This document shows, piece by piece, positions 32,628 to 44,400 of a DNA stretch of 51,076 nt. The notes beneath the pieces were generated by a model. It had not been told where the DNA came from, searched no databases, and worked only from the letters and a program-made list of their open reading frames with translations. How positions within the stretch are numbered: position 1 is the first letter of the stretch; every line of letters starts with the position of its first letter. The translations under genes were made by a program, and so were the position numbers. Source of the stretch: Spartobacteria bacterium (lineage in GTDB: Bacteria; Verrucomicrobiota; Verrucomicrobiia; Chthoniobacterales; Chthoniobacteraceae); contig JAJPJG010000010.1 of assembly GCA_021324395.1 (NCBI GenBank), forward strand, positions 1 through 51,076, written 5' to 3'.

Positions 32628-34172
32628 ATGCCGCCCCTCGTTCACAAAGAAAAGCCCGATCTCTCGAAAAAAATCCACGAGCTTCCGCACAAGCCCGGCG
32701 TTTACCTCATGCGCGACCGGCTCAACCGCGTGATCTACGTCGGCAAAGCGCGCAATCTCCGCAAGCGCGTCGGCCAGTATTTCATGCCTTCGCGCAAAAT
32801 GACCGCGGATCTCAAGACGCGCGCACTGCTCGACTCGATCTGGGATTTCGAAGTCCACACGGTGAAAAGCGAACCCGAGGCGCTGCTGCTCGAAGGCCGG
32901 CTGATCAAGGAATATCGTCCTCGATACAACGTTAGCTTTCGTGACGACAAACGTTTTCTCCTTGTAAAAGTCGACGAGCGCGACGAATGGCCGCGTTTTC
33001 GCCTGACGCGCATCAAAAAAGACGACGGCGCGCGTTATTTCGGACCATTCGCGCACGCTGGCGCGCTACGGCAGACGCTGACTTTCATGCGGAAAAAATT
33101 TGGCGTGCTTACGTTCGGCCGCGGCTCCCCCACTCCGCGCGAATTGAAATCGTCGACCTACCAAGTGCCGATGAAGCTCGCCGACACAACTGCGGAGCAA
33201 TACCGCGAGCGTGTCACCAAAGCGTGCGAATTTCTCGCCGGCGAATCGCGCGAGATGTTCGCGCAGCTCGAGGAAGAAATGCGCGCCGCAGCCGCAAATC
33301 TCGATTTCGAGCGCGCCGCCGAGATGCGGAACATGCTCGATGATTTGCGCCAGACGACAAAACAGATGCGCCGCTTCACACGCCATTCGCTGCCGAGCGC
33401 GATTGATCCAGCCGCCGATCTGCAAGCCCTGCGCAATGCGCTGAATTTGCCGCGTCTCCCGCGCGTGATGGAATGCTTCGACATCTCGAACATCTCGACC
33501 ACGCATGTCGTCGCGTCGATGGTTTGCTTCCGCGACGGCGTTCCCGACAAATCGAACTACCGCCGTTACCGCATTAAAACCGTCGAGGGCCAGGACGACT
33601 TCGCGAGCATGGCCGAGGTCGTGCGGCGACGCTACTCGCGCATACTGCTCGAAGCAAAAGAAGCGCATCCGGACGAGGCGGAGTTTTCGCAGGAAAATCC
33701 CGCCGAAGCGATCGCGCGATTTTCAACAACCTTTGTCCGGTTGCCCGATCTCGTCATCGTCGACGGCGGCAAAGGCCAGCTCTCCTCCGCATGTCGCGAA
33801 CTTCAGCGACTCGGACTGCACGAACTGCCAATCATCGGTCTCGCGAAGGAATTCGAGGAAATTTATCGCCCTGCGAATCCTTTACCCATGCGGCTTCCCG
33901 AGGATTCCGGCGCGCTGCGATTGCTCCAGCGCATCCGCGACGAAGCGCATCGTTTTGCAAACAGCTACCACCAACTCCTCATGAAGCGCCGCATCGCCGA
34001 GAGCATCCTCGACGACTGTCCCGGAGTTAGCGAACACCGCAAACAACTGCTTTTAACAAAATTCGGTTCCGTCGAGCGCCTGCGTAAAGCGAGCGTCGAG
34101 CAAATCGCAGCCACCGAAGGCATCGGCCAAAAATTAGCCGAGCACGTCGTCGCCTTTCTCGCAACGAGGTAG
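32628..34172 (+). CDS. uvrC: Excinuclease ABC subunit C, lacking the Fe-S cysteines
   Basis: This 514-residue endonuclease makes both incisions in nucleotide excision repair. The GIY-YIG domain is at residues 20-100 (HKPGVYLMRDRLNRVIYVGK, EALLLEGRLIKEYRPRYN). The UVR helix pair is at about 205-245 (ESREMFAQLEEEMRAAAANL). The RNase H-like nuclease has MECFDISNIS (Asp285), PDLVIVDGGKGQLSSA (Asp379) and DEAHRFANSYH (His441). Two helix-hairpin-helix units end the protein. It is about 85 residues shorter than E. coli UvrC. In the linker before UVR (residues 163-200) the usual four cysteines are missing; the only Cys there, C200, is not part of a C-x-C pattern. An unassigned reading frame continues past its TAG stop. 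Confidence 0.94.
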   Translation: MPPLVHKEKPDLSKKIHELPHKPGVYLMRDRLNRVIYVGKARNLRKRVGQYFMPSRKMTADLKTRALLDSIWDFEVHTVKSEPEALLLEGRLIKEYRPRYNVSFRDDKRFLLVKVDERDEWPRFRLTRIKKDDGARYFGPFAHAGALRQTLTFMRKKFGVLTFGRGSPTPRELKSSTYQVPMKLADTTAEQYRERVTKACEFLAGESREMFAQLEEEMRAAAANLDFERAAEMRNMLDDLRQTTKQMRRFTRHSLPSAIDPAADLQALRNALNLPRLPRVMECFDISNISTTHVVASMVCFRDGVPDKSNYRRYRIKTVEGQDDFASMAEVVRRRYSRILLEAKEAHPDEAEFSQENPAEAIARFSTTFVRLPDLVIVDGGKGQLSSACRELQRLGLHELPIIGLAKEFEEIYRPANPLPMRLPEDSGALRLLQRIRDEAHRFANSYHQLLMKRRIAESILDDCPGVSEHRKQLLLTKFGSVERLRKASVEQIAATEGIGQKLAEHVVAFLATR

Positions 34173-34505
34173 CGCGCCTTTCCAGAAACAACCGCTGCCG
34201 TCGCGAAAGCTTCGAATGAAGATCTCGTGCGCGCCGATCAAGTCATCACCGCCGGCAGCGCGGGCGTGATGCGCGAAGTGCGTGATCAAGCGGCTGCAGG
34301 CGCACGCGCCTCTGCTGCAGCAAGCGCGGCGGCGAGCATTGCAGCCGGCAAACAACAGCCAGTGCAGGCAGGCGCAGGCGACATCAACGGCGGCCGCGCG
34401 ATGTCCGAAGCTCCGACAAACACCGACGCGGAGCATCGCGGCCAGGAGGCGGAAATCCGCCGTTCACGAGCGAAAACGCAAAACGCTCCTGCGAACGCGC
34501 AGTGA
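34173..34505 (+). other. Gap between uvrC and ilvD with a possible Ala-rich small ORF
   Basis: This 333-base stretch holds no recognised gene. A frame in phase with uvrC stays open for 110 codons after the uvrC TAG, ending at TGA 34503-34505. With a GTG at 34227 it would give 92 residues rich in Ala, Gln and Arg (AGARASAAASAAASIAAG in the middle, then charged and polar). It could be a small gene, a C-terminal extension lost by a stop, or simply a chance frame. ilvD ends at 34506 on the opposite strand, so any transcript from here would meet it head-on. No signal peptide, membrane span or terminator was seen. Confidence 0.25.
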
Positions 34506-36290
<1,785 letters not shown>

Positions 36291-36356
36291 GCGGGATTGT
36301 CACCATAGCTAATCGCCCCGAATCAGGGCAACACGTTTGCTCCCGCGCTTCTGCGA

Positions 36357-38846
36357 TCATTGCGGCACCAGCGTGACCGGGCCGAGGAGCCCGGAGTCGG
36401 CGAGCGGCCAATCGGAGGCGTCGAAAGGTTTGTAGTTCAAATTGACCACATTCGTATCGTAGAAGTTTTTCCACGGCACTTTGCGCCGGTCGAGATCGCG
36501 GATGCGATTTGCGGAGGTGTTGGTGACTTCGACTTCGAGATGATTGTTCGCATCTTTCAAATGCACTCGCGGCACGCGGAACGGCGGGATGATCAGCGTG
36601 CAAAGATCGTCGCTGCCATTGAGCCGGACGCGCGCACTCTGGCAGACCTTTCCGAGATCAATCGCATAGTCGCCAGCCTTTCCGCCGGGAGCGTCAAAGG
36701 TGATCGTGTAAAGCGCGGTGCCCGCGAAACGCTGCGCCTCTTCGCCGCCGAGTTCCGTCCACGATGCGAGTTTGTCAGTGGAAAATGGCGGCGGTAATTT
36801 GGGGCCTCCTTCGACGAATCTCACATTCCAGTTTCCTTGAATTTTAGTCGAGATCGCGGTCGGTTGATACTTCCGGTTCTGCTGTTTTGCAGGACGAAAT
36901 TCTGAAAGCACGTGAACGATGATTGATTGGCCGGGTTCAAGTTCAACGAAGACTCCTGCGGTGCCGGTGTTTTCTTTGCTGGAATACAACGCCGCAGCGC
37001 CTGACTTGCCGCTCGTCGGATCCATCACTACGGCGGAACGAAAACCCACGGCGAAGACCACGTTCTCATTAATCGGTTGGTCACCGCGATTCGCAATGAA
37101 GTAAACCAAGCCGCCATCGATTGCACGCCGGATGAAATGCAAACCGACGTGATCTACCATCGGTTCGCGCACGATGGCGGATTGCTTGAGCAGGTCTTCG
37201 ACTTCACCTACACACGCCCGCTTGTTTTGTTTCAGCAGCTCTTGGAAATTGTCGCGGCGTTTTTCCAAATCGGCTGCCCCCGGCACATCACCCGGTAGAT
37301 GATTTTCAAAGATTACCGTCGCGCCGGCATTCGCGAGCGTGACGAGCTTCTGCAAAGTCTCCACCGGCATGTGCTCGCACGCGGGCACCACGATGACGCG
37401 ATATTTATTTCCGGAAACATCGAGACCGTCGTTCGTGACTCTCGCCTTTTGCAACAACTCGTCCGAGACGTAATCAAACGTGTATCCCCGCTCCCACAGC
37501 TTCTTTGCGAGCTTGCCAATCGGCTGCTCGTAAAACCAATCACGCCCGTGAATCGTGAATTGCTGCACCATGCCTTTGTCGTTGTGCCAGAAATCGTGTA
37601 TCGGCCAGTAGAGCAGGATATCGTTGTCGGGACGGCCGCTTTGCAGGACGCTTTGCACGCGAGCGATGTAGGCGTTGAGCGCCGGGACGTCGCGCCAGAT
37701 GGAATTGCGCGGATTCATTTCGGTGCTCGCGTAAAAACACCAGCCCGGCCACGGCACGTCGGCGGACGAGTAGGCGGTGCCGTGCCACGTAATGCGATTC
37801 GCGCCGGAGAGAAACATGTCGTCGCAGAGATATTTCAAGTCGGCGAGCGTCTCGGTGAAATGCTCGGCGACCCATGTGCCGGTCTCGGCACCGACAAGGT
37901 TCTTGCCGGTCACGTGCGCGGCGCTCGATGCGAATTTCGAGATGAGGATGTCGCGGTCTTTGTAAAACATCTCCGTCTCGGGAATGTCGCTCGCCGCGTA
38001 AACGTCGAGCCAGTTGCCGGGCGAACCGTGCGCCTGGTTGCGTGTCGTCCAGCCGTGGTCGTGCGACCATTTCGTCCAGCGCGCGATCGATTCCTCGACG
38101 AGATCGGAAACCGTTTCGCGGTAGTCGGACTTCACGCGTGCGACATGGTCAGCATCGCCTTTGTTTTCAAAGAGCGCAGGCAGCTCGCTTTCGAGTTTGT
38201 AACCGCGGCGCTTCTCAAACTGCTGGAAAAAATCGGGCGCCCAGTCGCTCTTGTATTCGTAGGAATCGTGAAACATCGAGTTGAGCTTCACGCCACCGGC
38301 TTGCGCGAATGCTTTGTCGAATCGCTCCGCGTAGCGATTCATCGCGTCGGGATAAAGCAGGTTCAGCATCCAGCCTTCGCCGCCGGGCGCGGGACGCTTC
38401 ACTTTTACGCCGCTGGGTTTTTGTGAAACCGTGCCGTCTTTATAAACAGCGGTCGCGTTTGCATCGTTGTCGCTCACATTCGGCCCGCCGAAACACCAGC
38501 CCGTGCCGGTTGGCATGTCGACGCCGATGCCGAGACTTTGCGCCGTCGAGACGGTGTGCTGGAGCATCTCGATCCATTTCGGGCTGAGATAATCGATGAA
38601 CTGCTTCTCGTAACCCTTCGCGCCATAGATCGGCGTTACCTCCACTCCGCCGAGTCCCGCTTTTTGAAAAGTCTGCAACTCACGCGTGAGTTCGTCCTTG
38701 TTCACCGCACTGCCCATCCACCACCAGCGCGTCCACGGCTTTGCATCGCGCGTGATTGGCGGCCACGCGAGCGGGTCCGTTTTGTCGGCGGCGCTCGCGT
38801 TTGCCGCGAGAAAAGCGATGACGACGAAAAGGCGGAACTTTTGCAC
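36357..38846 (-). CDS. Secreted GH106-like (alpha-L-rhamnosidase-type) glycoside hydrolase
   Basis: The protein is 829 residues. A signal peptide, QKFRLFVVIAFLAANASAA, starts right after GTG 38844-38846. A TTG ten codons earlier would also be in frame but adds no conserved sequence. The catalytic region has TRWWWMGSAVNKDELTRELQ, GGVEVTPIYGAKGYE, HSYEYKSDW-type and WTTRNQAHGSPGNWLD segments, the layout of GH106 rhamnosidases. The C-terminal part includes jelly-roll-like binding sequence (WNVRFVEGGPKLPPPFSTDK, DAPGGKAGDYAIDLGKV). Such enzymes remove rhamnose from plant pectin or glycosides. It may be periplasmic. No transporter or regulator is adjacent. Confidence 0.82.
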   Translation of the reverse strand: MQKFRLFVVIAFLAANASAADKTDPLAWPPITRDAKPWTRWWWMGSAVNKDELTRELQTFQKAGLGGVEVTPIYGAKGYEKQFIDYLSPKWIEMLQHTVSTAQSLGIGVDMPTGTGWCFGGPNVSDNDANATAVYKDGTVSQKPSGVKVKRPAPGGEGWMLNLLYPDAMNRYAERFDKAFAQAGGVKLNSMFHDSYEYKSDWAPDFFQQFEKRRGYKLESELPALFENKGDADHVARVKSDYRETVSDLVEESIARWTKWSHDHGWTTRNQAHGSPGNWLDVYAASDIPETEMFYKDRDILISKFASSAAHVTGKNLVGAETGTWVAEHFTETLADLKYLCDDMFLSGANRITWHGTAYSSADVPWPGWCFYASTEMNPRNSIWRDVPALNAYIARVQSVLQSGRPDNDILLYWPIHDFWHNDKGMVQQFTIHGRDWFYEQPIGKLAKKLWERGYTFDYVSDELLQKARVTNDGLDVSGNKYRVIVVPACEHMPVETLQKLVTLANAGATVIFENHLPGDVPGAADLEKRRDNFQELLKQNKRACVGEVEDLLKQSAIVREPMVDHVGLHFIRRAIDGGLVYFIANRGDQPINENVVFAVGFRSAVVMDPTSGKSGAAALYSSKENTGTAGVFVELEPGQSIIVHVLSEFRPAKQQNRKYQPTAISTKIQGNWNVRFVEGGPKLPPPFSTDKLASWTELGGEEAQRFAGTALYTITFDAPGGKAGDYAIDLGKVCQSARVRLNGSDDLCTLIIPPFRVPRVHLKDANNHLEVEVTNTSANRIRDLDRRKVPWKNFYDTNVVNLNYKPFDASDWPLADSGLLGPVTLVPQ

Positions 38847-38973
38847 CGTGGAATAATGAAACGCTGCGGCGAACAATGCTATGTTGATTCATGCACGGCC
38901 CCTGCGCATTGTGCGGACGCTCATCCCGCGAATGCGCGACCGTTTTAGCGCACACAACCGAACCAGATTTACG

Positions 38974-39408
38974 ATGAAACTTTCCCGCATCTTACTCGCG
39001 ACATTCCTCGTGGCTTCCACGCTCTCGCCTTTGTTCCTGCCGGAAAGCAAAGCCGCGACCACGGCAAACGCGAAAAAGAGCGAAAAGGACGCGACCACGC
39101 CGCAGGAAATCTTCGACCAGATGCGCGATAGCTTCCGCGCCGATAAAGCGAAGGGCCAGCACATCCGTTTTCAATTCAACTTCACAGGCCCGAACGGCGG
39201 CCACTGGTGGATCGTCGTCAACGACGGCACCTACAAAATGGACAAAGGCGCGATCGACCATCCCGACGTCACCTTCAGCGCGAGCGACGCCGACTGGGTG
39301 CGCATCTGCAACGACCAGCTCAGCGGCACTTGGGCATTCCTCTCCGGCCGCCTGCGAGTCAGCGGCAGCCAGTCCACCGCGCGAAAGCTCGGCGAGATTT
39401 TCCCCTAG
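38974..39408 (+). CDS. Exported SCP2-domain (sterol carrier-like) protein
   Basis: The protein is 144 residues from the ATG at 38974. The signal peptide is KLSRILLATFLVASTLSPLF with a likely cleavage just before a Lys-rich spacer. The SCP2 domain spans about residues 40-140: PQEIFDQMRDSFRADKAKGQ, GHWWIVVNDGTYKMDKGAID, then DVTFSASDADWVRICN and WAFLSGRLRVSGSQ. SCP2 domains bind lipids in a hydrophobic pocket; most bacterial ones are cytoplasmic or fused to enzymes, so an exported one is less common. It is divergent from the GH106 gene with about 130 bases between the starts, and the GT25 gene converges from the other side with a 2-base gap. Confidence 0.82.
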   Translation: MKLSRILLATFLVASTLSPLFLPESKAATTANAKKSEKDATTPQEIFDQMRDSFRADKAKGQHIRFQFNFTGPNGGHWWIVVNDGTYKMDKGAIDHPDVTFSASDADWVRICNDQLSGTWAFLSGRLRVSGSQSTARKLGEIFP

Positions 39409-39410
39409 AC

Positions 39411-40178
39411 TTAAACGCGGTTATCATGTGGTTTTAGGCGGATTTTCAGATAAGCGAGGTAGGCCCACCGGAAAACCCATCGGGTGATTTCGTTGCCTAT
39501 CTGGTAGGGATAGGTAGTCGCCCATCGTCGCACAGAAGATAGCCTCGGCTTTGAGTGTCGCTGGATGGAGCTGCGAAATTTCTTTTCCGTCTGCGAGATC
39601 GGAAAAGGGGTCACGGCGGCTGCGGCGAGTCCGAAAAACCATTCGCGATCCATGGCATGATCATAGGGAAGCCTCATCGGCAAGAGACCGGTGACATACG
39701 CCCTCGCCGCCTTTCTATCCACCAGATAAGCGCCCGCGCCTTTGAGACGCGCCGTATGCACACATAGAAAATAGTCCTCGTAGAGTCTTGCTACCTTGGA
39801 TGCCGTTCCCGCGATCAGCCCGGTTAGGCGAAGCACGTTCCAAAATCGCGCATAACGCATCGCCCCAGCCACCACCGCATCGAGGTCGGGACCCAACACA
39901 ATGTCATCCTCACAAATCAACGCGTATTCCTCTCCGGACTGCAGAAACGCGTTGAGCGCTTTTACGTGACTCCAATAACAAGCGATCTCAAAGGGATTAG
40001 TCTCCCTTCCGTGAAACCAGCGAAAAAGCGTCTCCGAATAATTTTTGGCGGGCAGTTCAATGACGCCGCCGTCCACCGCCGGGACGCGGCACAAGTCAAA
40101 AGTCGTCTTCGCAAACGATGCCTCGATATGCGCCCAGCGGTCTCCCGCCGCATCCATGTTAATGACATATGCGCGCAT
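39411..40178 (-). CDS. Glycosyltransferase family 25 protein
   Basis: The protein is 255 residues from the ATG at 40176-40178. It begins MRAYVINMDAAGDRWAHIEA, the GT25 start in which the RAYVINMD strand leads to the donor site. Later come ACYWSHVKALNAFLQSGEEY and ALICEDDIVLGPDLD with the EDD metal site. GT25 members add galactose or other sugars to LPS outer core or to glycoproteins. It stands alone between the SCP2 gene and a Pro-rich protein gene. Its codon use is a little less GC-rich than most neighbours, which may mean transfer. Confidence 0.85.
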   Translation of the reverse strand: MRAYVINMDAAGDRWAHIEASFAKTTFDLCRVPAVDGGVIELPAKNYSETLFRWFHGRETNPFEIACYWSHVKALNAFLQSGEEYALICEDDIVLGPDLDAVVAGAMRYARFWNVLRLTGLIAGTASKVARLYEDYFLCVHTARLKGAGAYLVDRKAARAYVTGLLPMRLPYDHAMDREWFFGLAAAAVTPFPISQTEKKFRSSIQRHSKPRLSSVRRWATTYPYQIGNEITRWVFRWAYLAYLKIRLKPHDNRV

Positions 40179-40505
40179 CTTCGTTAGGTTAAGCGAGATG
40201 AGCTCGCGGAGGAACACGGTGCGGCTTGTGCCGGCAGCTCTGCGGCAAGCTTCTGATACAATCGAACATAATCTGTTAGCATAAGATACAATTTCTGGCG
40301 GGTCCTCCTGAATCGCTGTGTGCTGCCATGGGATGCGAACATTCCCATCTCGCTTTCCAAGGACAAGCTGAAACCAACCGATTCGGGAGCGTGCACTGCT
40401 ATTGGCTGCTTCAGGTTCTTGCCGGATGAACGCTCAATAACCATAAATTCCGTTTTAAAAAATGCAGCGCTCGGATATGTATGCGGCGAGCCACGCTTTC
40501 GGATC
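40179..40505. other. Gap between GT25 and the Pro-rich protein, with a weak small ORF
   Basis: This 327-base stretch has no confident gene. On the minus strand, an ATG at 40442-40444 opens an 86-codon frame that stops at 40184, six bases before GT25. Its product (starting MVIERSSGKNLKQPIAVH) is not recognised and ends in a Ser-rich tail that looks like random sequence. The stretch must also hold the promoters of the divergent GT25 and Pro-rich genes. No repeat or hairpin strong enough to name was seen. Confidence 0.3.
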
Positions 40506-41423
40506 ATGAAAAAATCTCACACACTCGCGCTGCTGGTCATCGCACTTTTTGCCGCCACCCTCTTTGCGCAGGAGGGTGTCGTCGTCGGAAAACGCTTCCA
40601 ACGCGCGGAGCCTGATTATTACAGGCTCGGCGATGCCTACACGCTGGAGGTCGAGATGACGAAGCCGAACGGCAAACGCGTTTTTAAAAACCTGCTCGTC
40701 TCGCAGCAGGAGTGGGAGCGCTACAAGGTGGGCGATCGTTACACGGGGAAAAAACGCGCGCCGGTTTTCTTTGCGCAGCCTTCGCCGACCGAAGCTGCGG
40801 AGGCTACGCCTGCGCCGAAGAAAGCGAAAAAGCCAGCTGCTACGCCTACCCCGAAGCCGAAAGAAACGCCGAAGCAGTCGCCAACTCCCGCAGCCAGTGC
40901 GACGCCGATATCGGTGGCGACTCCGATGCCAATGCCGGTCGTGAAACCAACTCCCACGCCGCAGCCGACGCCGACTGCTAAGCCATCTGCGACTCCTCTA
41001 CCGAGCGCGACACCTCGCGCCACCGCGACGCCGATGCCGATGGCGAGCGCGCGTCCATCTGTGATTCCGAAAGCGACGCCCGTTCCATCCGCAAAACCGA
41101 AACCAACCGCGACGCCGATGCCAGCCGCGAGTGCGCGTGCGTCCGCTTCGCCGCAGCCAACCACGAAGCCGCTGCCGACGCTCGCGCCCGCCGAGGAGCA
41201 GGCCGCGTTTGACAAAGTCCGCGCGAAGGCGCTCGAGGATCGCGGCATCCGCGAGTTGAAGGACAAAATCCACAGCGCGCGCAGTGACGACGAGCAGCGC
41301 AAGGCGTCGGAGACTTATTTCAAAGCGCTCTACGGTAAAATGCGCGAGCTCGCGCCGCCGGTGTTGAAGCCGCGCATCGATGCGGAGGAAAGCAACGCTC
41401 TGAAAAAAATCAGCGCGCCGTAA
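40506..41423 (+). CDS. Secreted Pro/Thr/Ala-rich low-complexity protein
   Basis: The protein is 305 residues from the ATG at 40506. A signal peptide (KKSHTLALLVIALFAATLFA) is followed by a short ordered part (GVVVGKRFQRAEPDYYRLGD, then KRVFKNLLVSQQEWERYKVG). From about residue 100 to 225 the sequence is almost entirely Pro, Thr, Ala, Ser and Lys (for example PTPQPTPTAKPSATPLPSAT). The last 75 residues are charged and helical. The C-terminal stop overlaps the end of the convergent histidine kinase by 14 bases. The middle is probably extended and flexible, a spacer across the periplasm or cell wall. No known family is recognised. Confidence 0.75.
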   Translation: MKKSHTLALLVIALFAATLFAQEGVVVGKRFQRAEPDYYRLGDAYTLEVEMTKPNGKRVFKNLLVSQQEWERYKVGDRYTGKKRAPVFFAQPSPTEAAEATPAPKKAKKPAATPTPKPKETPKQSPTPAASATPISVATPMPMPVVKPTPTPQPTPTAKPSATPLPSATPRATATPMPMASARPSVIPKATPVPSAKPKPTATPMPAASARASASPQPTTKPLPTLAPAEEQAAFDKVRAKALEDRGIRELKDKIHSARSDDEQRKASETYFKALYGKMRELAPPVLKPRIDAEESNALKKISAP

Positions 41424-44400
41424 TTCCGTCCGCGTCGGCTTCCGCAGGCAGCGTGAAGAAGAACGTCGCTCCTTTTCCGGGCTCCGATTCGACCCAGATG
41501 CGTCCGCCGTGGCGCTCCACGATTTTTTTACAAATCGCGAGCCCGATCCCGGTGCCTGCGTATTCATCGCGGGTGTGGAGCCGCTGGAAAATAACAAAGA
41601 TGCGCTCGAAGAATTTCGACTCGATGCCAATGCCGTTGTCCTTCACCGCGATTTGCCAGAAGTCGTTTTTGCGTTCCGCGCTGACGTGAACGCGCGGCGG
41701 TTTGTCGCCACGAAACTTCATCGCGTTTGAAATCAGGTTTTGCAGAAGCTGTGTGAGTTGCCGCTTGTCGCCGCTTACAACCGGCAACGAATCGCTGGTC
41801 ACTTGCGCGTGCGATTCCACGATCGCGATTTTTAAATCCGTCACGACCGTCGCGAAAATCTCGTCGAGAGCCACGCGCTCGAATGGCCGCGCGCGAGTCG
41901 CGACGCGCGAGTATTCGAGCAGATCGGTGATGAATCGCTGCATCCGCTGCGCGCCGTCGACGGCGAATTCGATGAACTCGTTTCCCGCAGCATCGAGCTT
42001 ATCCGCATAACGCCGCTGGAGCATTTGCGTATAACTCGCAATCATCCGCAGCGGCTCCTGCAGGTCGTGCGATGCGACGTAGGCGAACTGCTCGAGTTCC
42101 TGGTTCGAGCGGCGCAATTCCGTGGCGAGTTTTTCGAGCGCCTGCTGCGCGCGGTAGCGTTCCGTTACATGATTGGCAACGCCGATGACGCCGCCGATTT
42201 CGCCCTCGCGATCGCGCACCGGCTGGTAGCTGATTTCGAAAACATGTCCGTCATCGTGCCGCACGGCGTTGACCGTTTCGCCGCCGAACGCGCGGCGGAT
42301 ATCCTCGAGCATATCCGGGCGATCAGCATACAGGTCGAAGATGTTTTTGCCGATCGCGTTGTCGTAAGGCGGGCGCAGCGCTTCGAGTCCTTTGCCTTCC
42401 TCGACAATCACGGTGCCGTTTTTGTCGAAAGCAAAAAGCACCATCGGCACATTCGAAATCACCGTTCGCAAGCGCTCCTCGCTGCGGCGCAACGCATCCT
42501 CCGCTTCACGACGCTCTGTTAAGTCAACGTGCGAGCCGGCCATGCGATACGGCTTGCCGTTTTCGTCGCGCAACACGACGCCGCGCGCGAGAATCCAGCG
42601 ATACGTGCCGTCCTTGTGCAGCAACCGGTGCTCTAGTTCGTAGACCGGCGCTTTGCCTTCGAAATAAGCGTGAATCGTCGCGAATGCGCGCTCGCGGTCG
42701 TCGGGATGCAGCCGCTTTTCCCATTCCTCGAATTTGTTTTCGATCTCGTCGTAATCGTAGCCGAGCATCGTTTTCCAACGGCGCGAAAAGTAGGCTTCGT
42801 TCGTGACGATGTTCCAGTCCCAGATGCCGTCATTGGTGCCGCGCATCACGAGCTCGAAGCGCTCGGTGCTTTCGCGCAAGGCCGTCTCGGCGCGTTTGCG
42901 CTCGGCGATTTCGTCCTCCAGTTGCGCGTTCATCAACGCGAGCTCGGCTGTGCGTTCCTGCACGCGTTTTTCGAGCACATCACGCGCGTGTCGCAGCGCG
43001 TCCTCGCTGTCGCGGCGCGCGCTGATGTCGGTGACGTGAAGCAAAATCGCCGACTCGCCTCCGTAGGTGATGCTGCTGCCGCGGATTTCGACCGGCACAG
43101 ATTTTCCGTCAGCCGCGAGGCTCACGCTTTCCAGCACGCCGATGTCGCCATTGATCCAGAGCGGAAACGCGTGCTCGACTTCGTGGCGTAGACTCGCGGG
43201 AACGAGGTCGACGACGTTTTTTCCGACGAGATTCTCGCGTTTTGATTTATGTAAATCACACGCCGCCGGATTTGCATCCAGCACGTTTCCGTTCATGTCC
43301 TCGACAAAAATCGCCGTCGGCGAACGTTCAAACAAACTGCGAAAGAGCGTCTCGCTGCGTTGCAAGGCGGTCTGCGCGTGATCGCGCTCCGCGATTTGCC
43401 TCTGGAGCGCCTCGGTCATTTCATCGAACGCATGGGCGAGCTGGCTGAACTCGCCGCCGTGTGGATCGCCGTTTGCGCGCACGGACAAATCGCCGTGCGC
43501 CACTTTCCGCGTCGCGACAACGAGCTTTTTAACGTGACACAAAACGAGAAGGTTCGCGCTGAACCACGCGGCCACCAGCGCAAAAACCGCGAAGCTCGCC
43601 AGCATCCAGAGCTGCCGTTCCAATGCGCGCTGCGCGCTGCTAAATGCGGCCTCGCGCGGAATTCCGACGCTGACAAAAATGTGGTGCTCATTCCCGCCTT
43701 CCATTTTTAGTGGCGTGAACGCATAGAGCCGCTCGACGTTGTCCATGCCCGCGGCTTCCGTGGTCCCTTCTGTGCGCTTTTGCAAAATCGTTCTCCCAAT
43801 CGGCGCTTCGGAAGCGGATTTCCCGATCCATTTTTCCGAATCGGGATAACGCGCGAGGATCGTGCCGTTATCGTCTATGACGGAAATCGTGGCGACGCCG
43901 GGCATGTCGGTGCGCGCGGCGATTTGATTGAGCCAGCCGAGATCGAGCGCGACGAAAAGCACTGCCTGCACATTTCCCGCCGCATCGAGCAGCGGATACG
44001 CCGCGTTCAGCGTAGCCTTGTGCGTGATGCGGCCGATTTGAAAATCGCCCATCGCGAAACCACGCGTGGCAACCGCGCGCTGAAAATAGCTGCGATGCGC
44101 GAGATTCAGCGGCGCTTCAAACGGAACGCCGCTCGCAAGCACGTTTCCGTCTGAGTCGAGAAGGCCGACGTTTGCGTAGACATCGAAGTTTTTGGCGATA
44201 CTCGCAAAAAGCTTCGTCGCCGCGGCGATGTCGTGTTGCTGCACCTGCGGCATCTGCGCGAGCGAGACGAGAAGCTGGCGCGCGCCGTCGATGAGCCGCT
44301 CGTGATTCGTGGCGCAAAGGCGTGCGGTGCGAAGCGCCTCCGCTTTTGCGTAGGTCGCCGCTTCGCGCCGCTGCTCGGTGGCATTGTAAAGAACGAGGCC

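Noticed and set aside
37299..38426. A 375-codon plus-strand frame opposite the GH106-like gene
   Set aside because: The minus strand encodes a signal peptide and GH106 motifs; the plus-strand translation is Arg/Val/His-rich with no known pattern.
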